Source: Lucinisca nassula (taxonomy: Eukaryota > Mollusca > Bivalvia > Lucinida > Lucinidae). Taken from it: a stretch of 64,000 nucleotides of DNA. Below the pieces are notes generated by a model. The model saw only the letters and a list, made by a program, of their open reading frames with translations, had not been told where the DNA came from and did no database searches. Positions within the stretch are counted from its first letter, which is position 1, and every line of letters starts with the position of its first letter. Below are positions 52,471 to 61,459 of the stretch, piece after piece. Position numbers and translations under genes: made by a program. The stretch is taken from the NCBI GenBank assembly GCA_963580285.1, contig OY757015.1, positions 150,038,082-150,102,081 of the forward strand, written 5' to 3'.

Positions 52471-52638
52471 GTGAGTGAGTGAGTGTTTCAGTTTTACGTC
52501 CCACCAACAGCTAAGGTCATACGGAGACGGGACCTCGGTTTACAGACTCATCCGAAAGTCTGGAGAAGCCCGGGATCGAACCTGCGACCCCTGGTTTACA
52601 AGGCGAGTAGCGTAACCACTCGACCACGGAGGCTTCTA
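52471..52638 (-). mobile_element. SINE-T, GTCGAG subfamily, perfect target duplication
   Basis: Same diagnostic bases as 2708-2875 (GTGGTCGAGTGG and GGTTCGATCCC on the reverse strand). Perfect 13 bp duplication CAAATTTTATAGA (52458-52470, 52639-52651). Confidence 0.92.
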
Positions 52639-53038
52639 CAAATTTTATAGAACTCAGCCTTATAGCGACCCCCTGTATTGCAAAAACAGATCTCCACAAA
52701 CCACTCATGCATACATTGTATGATATGTGCATGACTTGTGCATGGAGCAGCACATTTTGCCTACCATATTTCACCTAAAATATTTCACTCGCACCGCCCT
52801 ACCATATATCTACTAAAATAATTTAGATGTGCATAAGCACCAGAGAGGTTTCCTATTCCATCTCGTAACAAGGAGTTCATGTCAAAATTTAGGGTCGTCA
52901 GGTTGTGTTTTCTTCAAAATTTATTTGGAAAATGGCTGATTTTTTTTTGCAAACAGTGTAGGCTCTGCGGCATCTGATCTGGGCCTGCACTGTTTGCCAG
53001 GGTACCCGTTTTGGGGTTTCTGGTACAAAATCGGTTAA

Positions 53039-53679
53039 ACACTTAACTTCATATTAATCTTTCGTTTTGGAAGAAGACTGTTGGATGGGAAACACATCTT
53101 GTGTGATACAGACACAATCTCAATTGTAATTTTACAAAATCCAAACCCATCCGTTTCTGTAGATAACTATTTTATCACACTTTGAATTTTCTTTTTAGCA
53201 AAGAAAAATATTACCACTTACCTCAATGCTTTATTTGCAGATTTTCATACAGAAAGGAAAGTGCTGAGAAACTTTTATTTGAGTGTCCATGTTGTTGCTA
53301 CGTCTTTGTGTGGCACGATGACGCCAGAAACTTTGCACTCGTTGACGGCACGTTATACTATGTGTACGCTCCATGGCACTGAATGTCGTTTGACATGCCA
53401 CTCTGTCTGTTGTCCTTTTTGCTTAAAGCTATATTGCTGCAAAACCCCTTAATTGTTTTGAATTGCGGTATAAACTAAATACATGATTAGCCCCGATTAT
53501 ATTTTATTATTAAAGACACTAACCATGTATTTACTATATGTGTATGCATGGTGTGTATGTGCATGTGAGTATGAGTGACATGTCAAAAAAATGTGACCAC
53601 AAAACCAACATCATACAAAGAAAATCTGTCAAGATGGAAACTTGCCGAACCATTTTAGCCACTTTCTTGCATGTATTTT
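53039..53679. other. Unannotated stretch with a small unexplained ORF
   Basis: Behind a possible acceptor (TTTATTTGCAG, ends 53240), the ORF 53182-53382 reads LLFECPCCCYVFVWHDDARN and then DGTLYYVYAPWH to a stop; ATTAAAG (53507) could be a weak poly-A signal. No family was recognised; a last exon is possible but unsupported. Confidence 0.25.
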
Positions 53680-53691
53680 ATTGCAGGGTTC

Positions 53692-53992
53692 TTCGGCCCC
53701 CGCCCATAGGGGCTTGAAGAAATATATGGGCTGCATGATGCTTCCACGCAGAGCTGAATCCAGCCCGCACACTAGTACTGGTAAACCGCTTAGAGGATCT
53801 AAGCCTGTCCAGGAACCGTGGTGCGAGGCGGACCGTCCATGCTAATAAACCCTATTGGTTTCATTAGGCAACAGGGCTTGAGATGTCATTTCATCTCAAT
53901 GTCGGGTAAAAGTCCCACAAAATTGGAAGCAATGTCTCCAAAATGACCTTTACAGTGTTGACGTGGACGTTAAACCTCAAATCAAACAAACA
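53692..53992 (+). mobile_element. B retroposon, full length
   Basis: TTCGGCCCCCGCCCATAGGG to CAAATCAAACAAACA. Perfect 12 bp duplication ATTGCAGGGTTC (53680-53691, 53993-54004). A good reference copy for the family. Confidence 0.93.
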
Positions 53993-54163
53993 ATTGCAGG
54001 GTTCAGGATCAATCCTGTAACCATATGTTTCGAAGTTGGTTGGATACGCTCAGCAAACTTAGTCGCTGGATCCAAATAAAGCAGAACTGTTCGAACTACG
54101 TCCATCTCTTGTTAAGTACATCCATCTCATTTAAAGTACAAATGTCACTCAGTCTAACCTCAT

Positions 54164-54360
54164 AAGTCATTTTGGAGGCATTGCTTCCGATTTTGTGGGT
54201 CTTTTACCTTACATTGAGATGAAATGACATCACAAACCCTACTGCCAAAAGAAACTGCTAGGGTTTAAGGAGCGGACTAACTCGCACCACTTTCCTGGGT
54301 TTGGTTGGTTTCAGAGCTGTGGGAAAGCACCATGCATCTCCAAGCCCTGCTGGGCAGGGG
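54164..54360 (-). mobile_element. B retroposon, diverged and without tail
   Basis: TCATTTTGGAGGCATTGCTT to CCCTGCTGGGCAGGGG, with an internal deletion after CGCACCACTTTCCTGGG, similar to the 14307 copy. Confidence 0.75.
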
Positions 54361-54426
54361 TGTCTGAATCCATGGTACGAAAATTTTTTAACATAAATGG
54401 CTGAAAATTGGAGAGGACTGTGTGTT

Positions 54427-54536
54427 TTGTTTGTTTGATTTGTTTACCAGTACTCATATGTGTGTTGGATCTAGCTCTGCGTGGAAGCATCGTGTAGCCC
54501 ATATATTTCTTCAAGCCCCGATGGGCGGGGGGTGTA
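54427..54536 (-). mobile_element. B retroposon with a large internal deletion
   Basis: Tail TTGTTTGTTTGATTTG joins directly to TTTACCAGTACTCATATG. Perfect 15 bp duplication AGAGGACTGTGTGTT (54412-54426, 54537-54551) shows it inserted in this shortened form or was deleted afterwards. Confidence 0.9.
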
Positions 54537-54551
54537 AGAGGACTGTGTGTT

Positions 54552-55212
54552 AAAGTGAGGAACAATACACTAGCTGATCCCTCTATATTTGTATAGAACT
54601 GATAATCAGAACAGTTGTGCTTTGATGGAACTTATCCTTTTGATTATAACCTGTTTTGAGGTTCTTGACGGTTTTATTAAGCTTCCGAAATTATTCTGTA
54701 TAAACTTCAGATAATTATTATGTCAGACTTAGCTCAGATTATGTTAATTGACCAAACAGAATGTTTGTTGGAACTCCTCCAGAAAACTTGAAAACTTGCC
54801 TCGTTCTGAGAAAATCTGTTGCATCCATTTTGGAACAGTTAATACTTCAGGACAAATGTGTGGTCTGGTCCAGCTCTTTGCTGCTACTCACATACATGAT
54901 CTGTAAAGTTCTTTAAGATATGAAAACTGATGGTTGTTCTTTAAAACTGCTTCTCAGCTTCACTGTTGACTGTTGGAAGAGGTCCATTTTCATCAAGTTG
55001 TGGTTGAAAATATGATTATGAAATATCTCAGCTACTGTGGTATTTACACTCAGAGAGAGAAATATAGATTTGCTGTCTTATTTTGTTGCATGTTTCTGAT
55101 TTTGAATGTTTACTTTCTGACAATTTATCATTTTCGGTTCATTTTGCTTGAAAGGTCTGAAGAATTTCAGAGATGTAACTTACACTTTCCCTGACTTGTA
55201 ATACATCTTAAC
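54552..55212. other. Unannotated stretch
   Basis: No repeat or exon recognised. A 73-residue ORF (54973-55194) has a hydrophobic middle but no clear splice context. Confidence 0.35.
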
Positions 55213-55219
55213 TCTTAAA

Positions 55220-55453
55220 ATAACTGGCCTCCGTGGCCTAGTGGGTAAGTGCGCTGACTCTTAGTCATTAAGTCTCTCACCGCCGTAGGTTCGAGCCTCG
55301 CTCGGGCCACGTGTGAGATGCCAAGTTCTGCAACGGAAGGTCAGGTGGTTTTTCTCCGGGTACTCCGGTTTTCGCCCACCTCTAATTAACGATCGGCTCG
55401 ATATGAGTGAAATAATCTTGAAAGGGCCGTAAACCCCCCCCCCCAAAAAAAAA
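55220..55453 (+). mobile_element. SINE-K (tRNA-Lys-like SINE)
   Basis: Head GGCCTCCGTGGCCTAGTGGG, anticodon-arm region CTGACTCTTAGTCA, B box GGTTCGAGCC; body AGGTCAGGTGGTTTTTCTCC; C-then-A tail. Possible 7 bp duplication TCTTAAA (55213-55219, 55454-55460). Confidence 0.75.
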
Positions 55454-55454
55454 T

Positions 55455-55669
55455 CTTAAATGGCAATCACGAAATTGTTGTCTGCTTTGTCATCTGCCGG
55501 TTACTTTAAAAGTCATTTTTGCAAACAGTGTGGACCCAGATCATACTGCTCTCTGCTCCTCGTGGAGCAGTCTGATCAGCATCCACACTGTTTGCCTGTA
55601 TGCAGAAATATTTTTAAAAAGTTAGCAAGAAGATTCAGCAGATGACTATATTTGTCGGCATCTCGAGAG
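55455..55669. mobile_element. G' MITE
   Basis: TTGTTGTCTGCTTTGTCATC and AGCAGATGACTATATTTGTC arms; core AACAGTGTGGACCCAGATCA with stem CTGCTCC / GGAGCAG. Abuts a C element at TTAA. Confidence 0.6.
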
Positions 55670-57193
55670 TTAACCCATATCCTGCTGTTCACGACAACTC
55701 CAACCTTTGTAAACAGTGTAGATCCAGATCAGATGGCTTCTGCAGAAGCCATCTGATCAGGATCTACACTGTTTGTCATTCATTTTGTGAATTTGTAGGA
55801 ATAAATTACATCAAGTAATCTGATTGGTTCAAAGTCAGAAATGGGTGTGGCTTACCGTATTCGGGTGTGTATTACCCGCATTTGCGTACTACCCGCACCC
55901 CCCTTTTTTGCCAAAATCTGGGGGAAAACTGTTATTCTGTTGTATTACCCGCATGGAACATTTGCTGAAATTTTTGTGGATGCGTAAGTGAGAAAAAGTA
56001 AGAATTTGGCCAGTTTTCGTAACACACAACGGAACGCGAGATCGGCTTCAAAAGGCGGGAAAATGCACGTGCGAGTATCATCAGAAAGCATGTATTTTGC
56101 ATTAAAATGTTGAAAAACTTTACCTGTTCACCATTGTAATTTATTTATTAACCCACATATGCCCGCAGCCCTTTTTGGGGGACATTGGCAAACAGTGCAG
56201 TCCCAGATCAGACACCTCAGAAAGACGCCGCAGACGTCTCTTTTTTGGGACATCGGCAAACAGTGCAGTCCCAGATCAGACACCTCAGAAAGACGCTGCA
56301 GACATCTTATTTGGATTTAAACTGTTTGATGATTTATAACAGTTCAATTATGACACTATTGTTAATCCCTGTCATATAATTGCCACCCTGCGGTGCGTGT
56401 CGATAAGGTGTGAAAATATGGTCAAGTTATGTCTCTAATTTGCGTTTATTCCCCAATCATAAAATTTAATCCGCAATCAATGTGAAAATTATTTAATTGC
56501 TCCTAAGACGAGTTGCTACGACTATCTACTATCTCGTAAATGGTTATGTTTTGGCGCCAAAATAGCAGACGCTTGGAGAGAAAATTTGTGTTAACACATC
56601 TGTATGCTGTTATTGGTATTGACTCGGAGCTTACGGAAAACGCTGTTTTCCACAACCGTTTTGCTATCGAGATTTTTTTTTACCGTTTCCAAACAATTTT
56701 TTATGAGAGAGATACGCCCCATTAAGATAAAACAATAGACACGTGTGGGGTTGCTGGGGTTCGTTGACGTCATTTACCGATCGTGTGCAGAAAAAAAAAA
56801 CTGTAGCGGTGGTTTGTGGGCGGCGGTTTTGATGCCGGAAAACTTTGATTTTCGCATTGAACTTGCTTGTTTATTTCGTTTAAAATCAGAGTTTTAAGAA
56901 TAATACTTATTAAATCGGGCTTGCTAGTAATGGAGATTGTTATATTACTCATGTGTAAGTAAAATTGAATGGGACAATTAAACGTTTTTTTTTATGTCGG
57001 GAATCATAAAAGGATAGAGCATAACACGAGATGCATCGTATTTTCAGCTGACAAAAGTAAACATAAAACGGTCCAAAAATAATTCGGGCGGATTACCCGC
57101 ACCCTGAACTTGGGCCTGTAATTTGAGGGAAAAAAACTGCGGGTAATACACGCCCGAATACGGTAATTGAATATTCAGCACGATAAGGGTTAA
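55670..57193. mobile_element. C MITE split by a 1.3 kb TIR element
   Basis: TTAACCCATATCCTGCTG through core to GGGTGTGGCTTA (55854); resumes ATTGAATATTCAGCACGATA to GGGTTAA (57193). The two parts join into a standard C. Confidence 0.85.
55855..57163. mobile_element. 1309 bp TIR element, TA target duplication
   Basis: Inverted ends CCGTATTCGGG-GTGTATTACCCGCA (26 bp, one mismatch) with TA on each side (55853-55854, 57164-57165). Subterminal ATTACCCGCA motifs repeat (55888, 55944, 57090). Inside is a tandem doubled core (CAGTGCAGTCCCAGATCAGA twice, 56190-56300). No transposase ORF. TA duplication suggests the Tc1/mariner group. Confidence 0.82.
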
Positions 57194-57477
57194 TCTTTTG
57201 TGCTTTTAATTCTTGTCTCTCTGTCTGGAAGACATTACAAAATGACCTGCAAGGGTTGAAAGGTCATTATAACACAACACAACAAATCAGGGTTACTTTT
57301 TGGAGCTAGCCTGGAAATTTTATATCCAGCTTGACTCGTAACAGAATGATTTTCGTGAACTCAGAAATCCCTATAGTCTGAATAGTTTCTAAGGTCTGTT
57401 TGTTCCTTACCTTGTCACAAAGCCCAAGGACAGGTTTTCCCATGACAGGGCTCATGTCCTTTTTTTTCTATTTTCAG
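57194..57477 (+). other. Upstream intron sequence of the receptor gene
   Basis: No repeat family assigned. Ends with a strong polypyrimidine tract and acceptor (CTTTTTTTTCTATTTTCAG, ends 57477). Confidence 0.55.
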
Positions 57478-57662
57478 TTGCACCAGAGGCTCTGCGGAAG
57501 CAGGAAATGGGAGTCAGCCTGTATCCTATGCTTGAGTTTGGCAATGAAACAGGGAAACCAGTCAATAGCTCACTTGTTTTACATAAGGGAGATAATCTCA
57601 CAATTACCTGCTACAGCCATCTAGAAGTTCAGTGGATTGTTTCACAGGGAATAGAAGTTTTT
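57478..57662 (+). CDS. Exon 5' half of an Ig domain, VEGFR/PDGFR-like receptor (partial gene)
   Basis: Exon of 185 bases between acceptor TTTTCAG (ends 57477) and donor GTAAGT (57663). It enters after the first base of a codon and leaves in phase 0; the 61 complete codons begin APEALRKQEMGVSLYPMLEF. Features of an extracellular Ig domain: SSLVLHKGDNLTITCYSH (B strand with the first cysteine), then VQWIV (core Trp, C strand). Three N-glycosylation sequons: NET, NSS, NLT. The domain finishes in the exon at 61251. Known VEGFR/PDGFR family receptors have such a first Ig domain and act as growth-factor-binding tyrosine kinases at the cell surface. The assignment rests on the Ig pattern and the downstream VYVYASGD end, not a search; another Ig receptor is possible. 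Confidence 0.6.
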
Positions 57663-58868
57663 GTAAGTATACCCATACCTGCCAACTTTCACCCATTAGG
57701 AGTGAGTTTCACGATTTTTCCATGCATTTTGACCTCACGATCGTGTTGCCAAAATAAGGCAAAAATCACGATTTTTCCACCTCCTCACGCTTTGTATTTT
57801 TATCAGCCATATTGTTTGTGGATAGTCATTTGGAAAATCTTGGATTTCTTCACTATCTATTTTGGAGATTGGAAAAACCCTGAGTATATTTTTAGCTGTA
57901 TTGACTATTTTTAACCCAATGGTGGATTACCCAGTACCCACAAACAAATGCAAGTTGCCAACAGTTTTCTATCTGTAGGAGCATGAACAGGGATGCCTTT
58001 GCTGATCTTTTCATGTAAGTATGTTTGAACAATTATTTAATCTCTCCCAGATGTAATGAAAGTAAATATTTACCTATGAATGAGCAATGTCACGTATTTT
58101 CGTGACTACGAAAATAATAGTTTTTATCTCTCAGACTAAGAATTGTATTGTTATTTGGTAATGAGTGTTCTAACACTTCAGAAACAATTGTTTTGCCAAA
58201 TAAAGGCTGTTATAGTCAGACATTAAGCACTCCTTGCAATTGCATGAAAACTGTTTCTGAGTAAAAGAACCTAATTTCAGACAGATCATATATTCAGACA
58301 ATCTTTAGTTATTGCAAATACTATTAAATATTGAAGATTAAGTATTATACCAGTGATTTATTGGATAATATATAAAATGTAAACATGCATTTTTGGACGG
58401 GTTTTTAAAAAAAATCCGTCTCTTAAAATAGCGATGTCCGGGCGGGCGGGCGGGCGTCGTCCCAGGTTTACCTTTTGGTAAACCTTTTTTCAAAGTGATA
58501 TTTTTCATCTATTCTGCAGCAGATTGTTTTAATATCAGGACTGATGCATAAGTGGAGGTACCGCTTTCATGTATTATCCATAAATGGCGCAAAAGACTAA
58601 AATTTTGGCGGAAATTGTCATTTTTCAAACTTGCGTTTTTCAGGTTTACCTTTTGGTTAACCTTTTTTCAAATGCCAGTGTAGTGGATAGAGTGCTGGAC
58701 TACGGATCCTGTTGTTGACTATGAATCTGAGGGGCGTGAATTCAAACCCCGGTGGAGACATTTTTTTTTTTTTTTCTGTTCTTTTTTTTTTTTCTGTTCT
58801 TTTTTTTTTTTTTTCTTTTTTCATTCTTTTTTTTCTTTATTTTTCTTTTCTTCTCCATAAACACACAT

Positions 58869-59033
58869 AGAAGCCTCCGTGGTGTAGTGGTTACGCTACT
58901 CGACTTGTAAACCAGGGATCGCAGGATCGATCCCGAGCTTCTCCAGACTTTCGGATGAGTCTTTAAACCGAGGTCCCGTCTCCATATGACCATAGCTGTT
59001 GGTGGGACGTAAAACTCAAGCACTCACTCACTT
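58869..59033 (+). mobile_element. SINE-T nested in the intronic TIR element
   Basis: Head GAAGCCTCCGTGGTGTAGTG, CACTCACT tail; duplication TCCATAAACACA (about 58854-58865 and 59034-59045). A T-rich block (58760-58850) precedes it. Confidence 0.9.
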
Positions 59034-59149
59034 TCCATAAACACATATGAACAATTATTATCTTCCTCCCCTGATAGTTGCTAGTAATAATACATACATG
59101 CATGCACAGGCATGGAATTTTCTTTTTTTTTTTTTTTTTGTTCTTTTTT

Positions 59150-59400
59150 TAGCTCACCTGAGCACGAAGTGCTCAAAGTGAGTTGATGTCCGTCGTCCGT
59201 CAACAATTTCTTTAAACGACATCTCCTCCTGTGATAATGGCCCGATTTCAAAATTATTTTACAGAAATGTTCATTAGGTGACCCTTTTTCAAAATTGCTA
59301 AAATCAGTGGCCACTAGAGCTAAAAATAGAGCTAAAAATAGAAAAAAACTTTATTTTTTTTTCTTCGTAAAACACATAAACAAATCAACCCCCCCCCCCC
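59150..59400 (+). mobile_element. TRE leader fragment
   Basis: TTTAGCTCACCTGAGCACG hairpin, GTCCGTCGTCCGTC, ACGACATCTCCTCCTGTG, no array. Ends at a C run near 59390-59408. Confidence 0.6.
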
Positions 59401-59479
59401 CCCCCCCCACAAAAAGTTGTTACTGGGTTAGGATATTGCATTTGTTCTGTACATACATGCATACTTAGTTTTATATACA

Positions 59480-59790
59480 TACCCTACCCACCCCACCCTA
59501 CCCTAGCATACCCTACCCTACCCCACAACCCCACCCCACCCCCATCCCAAAACAACCCCAATCCACCCCCAACCCAACCCCATCCCACCACTCCCCACCT
59601 TACCCGACCTCAACCCATCCCACCCACCCAAGCCCACCCCACCCCACCCCACCCCACAACCCCACCACACCCCATCACACCCCACACCAAATTCCACCCC
59701 ATCCCACCCGACTCCTAACCCATTCCACCCCACCCTACCCCACACCAGCACACCCCACCCTACCCCACCCATGCCACCACCATCCTAACC
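59480..59790. repeat. CCCCA-rich low-complexity block
   Basis: About 300 bp of degenerate ACCCCACCCT / CCCACCCC text on the + strand, G-rich on the other, with possible G-quadruplex or i-motif potential. The glycine/tryptophan-rich reverse ORF (59518-59772) is an artefact. Confidence 0.85.
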
Positions 59791-60080
59791 ATACTGAAAA
59801 AAAAAACCCGTCCATAATGCCATTAGGCATTTTTCTTGTTCTGATTGTACTAGTGGACTGGAGTATGTCTGCTAGTTTGAAAAAAAATCTCCCCCATGGA
59901 AATTTTGGGGAAAATATTCACTGCGCTTTATTCCATCAAAAAATGCCGTGACACGCAGCATCTCCCCCATGAAAAATTTGGAAAGTTGGCAGGTATGGTA
60001 TACCGGTGCTCATATACACTCAAACTTCAAATAACTCGAATGGAAATATGTTCAAGTTAGGGGTTGTTTGAAGGACAGAG

Positions 60081-60297
60081 AGTTACTGTAAAAATCATAA
60101 AAACTCAGACACTTGAGGACTCCAAAAATTTTAACAAATTTATTTTACACAATCCAGCAAAGAATCCAAAAAGTGCAGTTGGAATGGCAAACAGTGTAGA
60201 TCCTGATCAGACAGCCTCATTTCAGGAGCAGTCTGATCTGGGTCTGCATTATCTGCTTAGACCTGTCAGTCCGAATACTTAGGATCATTACAGTAAC
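60081..60297. mobile_element. F MITE, full length
   Basis: Ends GTTACTGTAA / TTACAGTAAC inverted, TA at borders. CAGACACTTGAGGACTCC, core ACAGTGTAGATCCTGATCAG, GTCAGTCCGAATACTTAGG. Confidence 0.72.
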
Positions 60298-60654
60298 CAT
60301 ACTGCCATGGAAATTGTGTGGTTACAAGAGGACAATGTTGTTCTAACAGAGTTGTTACAACAAAAAAAATCCTTTGATCATTTAATATGGCAAATGAATT
60401 CGTATTTTTGCAAAATATACTTTAATTTTTCCAGCAAAAATACCAGATAGTTAAATTTTCCAGCAAAAAATACTAGAATATTAGATACTGCACTTGCTAC
60501 GAGTCTGAACACTGTATAAGCTCGTTAAGCAATGTTCTTTCTCTAGCTACTCTAAAAGGATAATTTCGTATGAGTGAAGTGTTCTTGAAAGGGCAATATA
60601 GCAAAATTCAAGAAAATGTTCTTAGCCTATTTCAGTCATCGAGGTTAGTCTGTT
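60298..60654. other. Intron stretch, nothing recognised
   Basis: Short direct repeat TTCCAGCAAAAATACCAGA / TTCCAGCAAAAAATACTAGA near 60430-60478. Confidence 0.4.
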
Positions 60655-60952
60655 TATTTTCGTTTGGATTGGGGTTTTACATCCCCAGCAACACTATTTA
60701 GGTCATTTTGGAGATGTTGCTTCCAATTTTGTGGGACTTTTACCCGACATTGAGATGAAATGACATCTCAATCCCTACCGCCCAAACCAAAAGGTTTAAT
60801 ATACAGGGAACGTCCGACTCGCACCATATTGCCTGGGCTGGCTTAGACCCTCTAAGTGGTTTACCAGTACTCATGTGTGGTCAGTTTCAGCTCTATGTGG
60901 AAGCATCATGCAGCCCAATCTATTTCTCCAAGCCCTGATATGCGGGGGCCTG
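60655..60952 (-). mobile_element. B retroposon in the receptor intron
   Basis: Near-complete reverse-strand copy, CGTTTGGATTGGGGTTTTAC to AAGCCCTGATATGCGGGG. Confidence 0.82.
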
Positions 60953-61031
60953 TATGTCTATTCTTATGAACTTAGCCCTTTCAACCCTGAAGACCAGTAA
61001 TGAGCCATCTCATTAGGATCCACACTATTTC

Positions 61032-61127
61032 CCAGCTAGCAAAGAATGTCGGGCCAATAGCGATTTGATGTGGCAACGTCGTATCACTATCAGCCAGATG
61101 TTGGCCAGATGTTTTGTGCTGGCTGGG
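61032..61127. mobile_element. Small MITE with CCCAGCTAGCA ends
   Basis: CCCAGCTAGCAAAGAATGTC start, TTTTGTGCTGGCTGGG end, GGCCAATAG / GTTGGCCAGATG inside. About 96 bp. Confidence 0.55.
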
Positions 61128-61250
61128 TTGCCATGGCGTTGGTGATTTTGACTAAACCCCTGTTTATAACAATGGATGTGTACAAACTCAAAGATGGAAG
61201 AGCCTACTTCAGAAATTTAGGGATGAAAGGGTAAACATCATGTTTTGCAG

Positions 61251-61434
61251 GGACCAAAGTTTACAGACCCTCATCTGGATGCTCTGTCTATAGAATCAGC
61301 TGAACTAAAAGATAGCTACAAGTTTGCGTCCACTCTCTCGGTGCCATATATTGAGTATAGCTACACGGGGAACTATGTTTGTCGACTAGCTCAGATGCAC
61401 AGTATCAACTCCAGTGTCTATGTTTATGCATCAG
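61251..61434 (+). CDS. Exon 3' half of the Ig domain, VEGFR/PDGFR-like receptor (partial gene)
   Basis: Exon of 184 bases between acceptor TGTTTTGCAG (ends 61250) and donor GTGATA (61435), weaker than the first donor. It starts in phase 0, matching the 57662 exon end, and leaves after one base, so the pair is a phase 1-1 module, the usual layout of extracellular domains. Residues: DSYKFASTLSVPYIEYSYTG, then NYVCRLAQMHSINSSVYVYA. The YxGxYxC tyrosine corner supplies the second Ig cysteine and the VYVYASGD strand closes the domain; one NSS sequon. The VYVY-type ending resembles the first Ig domain of VEGF receptors. The intron between the exons is 3588 bases, mostly transposons. The next exon lies beyond the window. 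Confidence 0.62.
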
Positions 61435-61459
61435 GTGATAAACATTAATCTTAACCCTT

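Larger units (their letters stand above)
50144..52870. mobile_element. 2.7 kb LTR-like insertion (TG...CA, 5 bp duplication)
   Basis: Begins TGTTGCATGTGGG and ends CTCGTAACA, flanked by AGGAG on both sides (50139-50143, 52871-52875). TG...CA ends with 5 bp duplication are the hallmark of LTR retrotransposons. I see no gag/pol coding and no second LTR copy, so it may be a very long solo LTR or a non-autonomous element. It holds a consensus CRE TGACGTCA (51404-51411), a hairpin CTTCTGTAG..ATTCACGACGTCC / GGACGTGAATATCTACAGAAG (50331-50420) and two SINE-T copies. Confidence 0.6.
50087..53038 (+). mobile_element. D MITE split by the 2.7 kb TG...CA element
   Basis: Left piece CCATTTTTGTACCAAATAGA to TATAGCAGGAG (50143). 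Right piece AGGAGTTCATGTCAAAATTT (52871) to TGGTACAAAATCGGTTAA (53038). Joined, the two parts match complete D copies across the break. Confidence 0.8.
57673..59998. mobile_element. 2.3 kb TIR element ten bases inside the receptor intron
   Basis: Perfect 18 bp inverted ends CCATACCTGCCAACTTTC (57673-57690) and its complement (59981-59998), flanked by perfect TATAC (57668-57672, 59999-60003). It contains repeated sub-elements: an inverted GGACGGGTTTTT pair (58398, 59805), SINE-T, a TRE leader and a C-rich block. No transposase ORF was seen. Superfamily unassigned. Confidence 0.8.

Noticed and set aside
53182..53382. Terminal exon of a host gene
   Set aside because: A plausible acceptor and weak poly-A signal exist, but the peptide matches no family I know and no partner exon was found; left as unannotated.
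59518..59772. 84-residue Gly/Trp-rich reverse ORF
   Set aside because: Pure translation of the CCCCA-rich low-complexity block.
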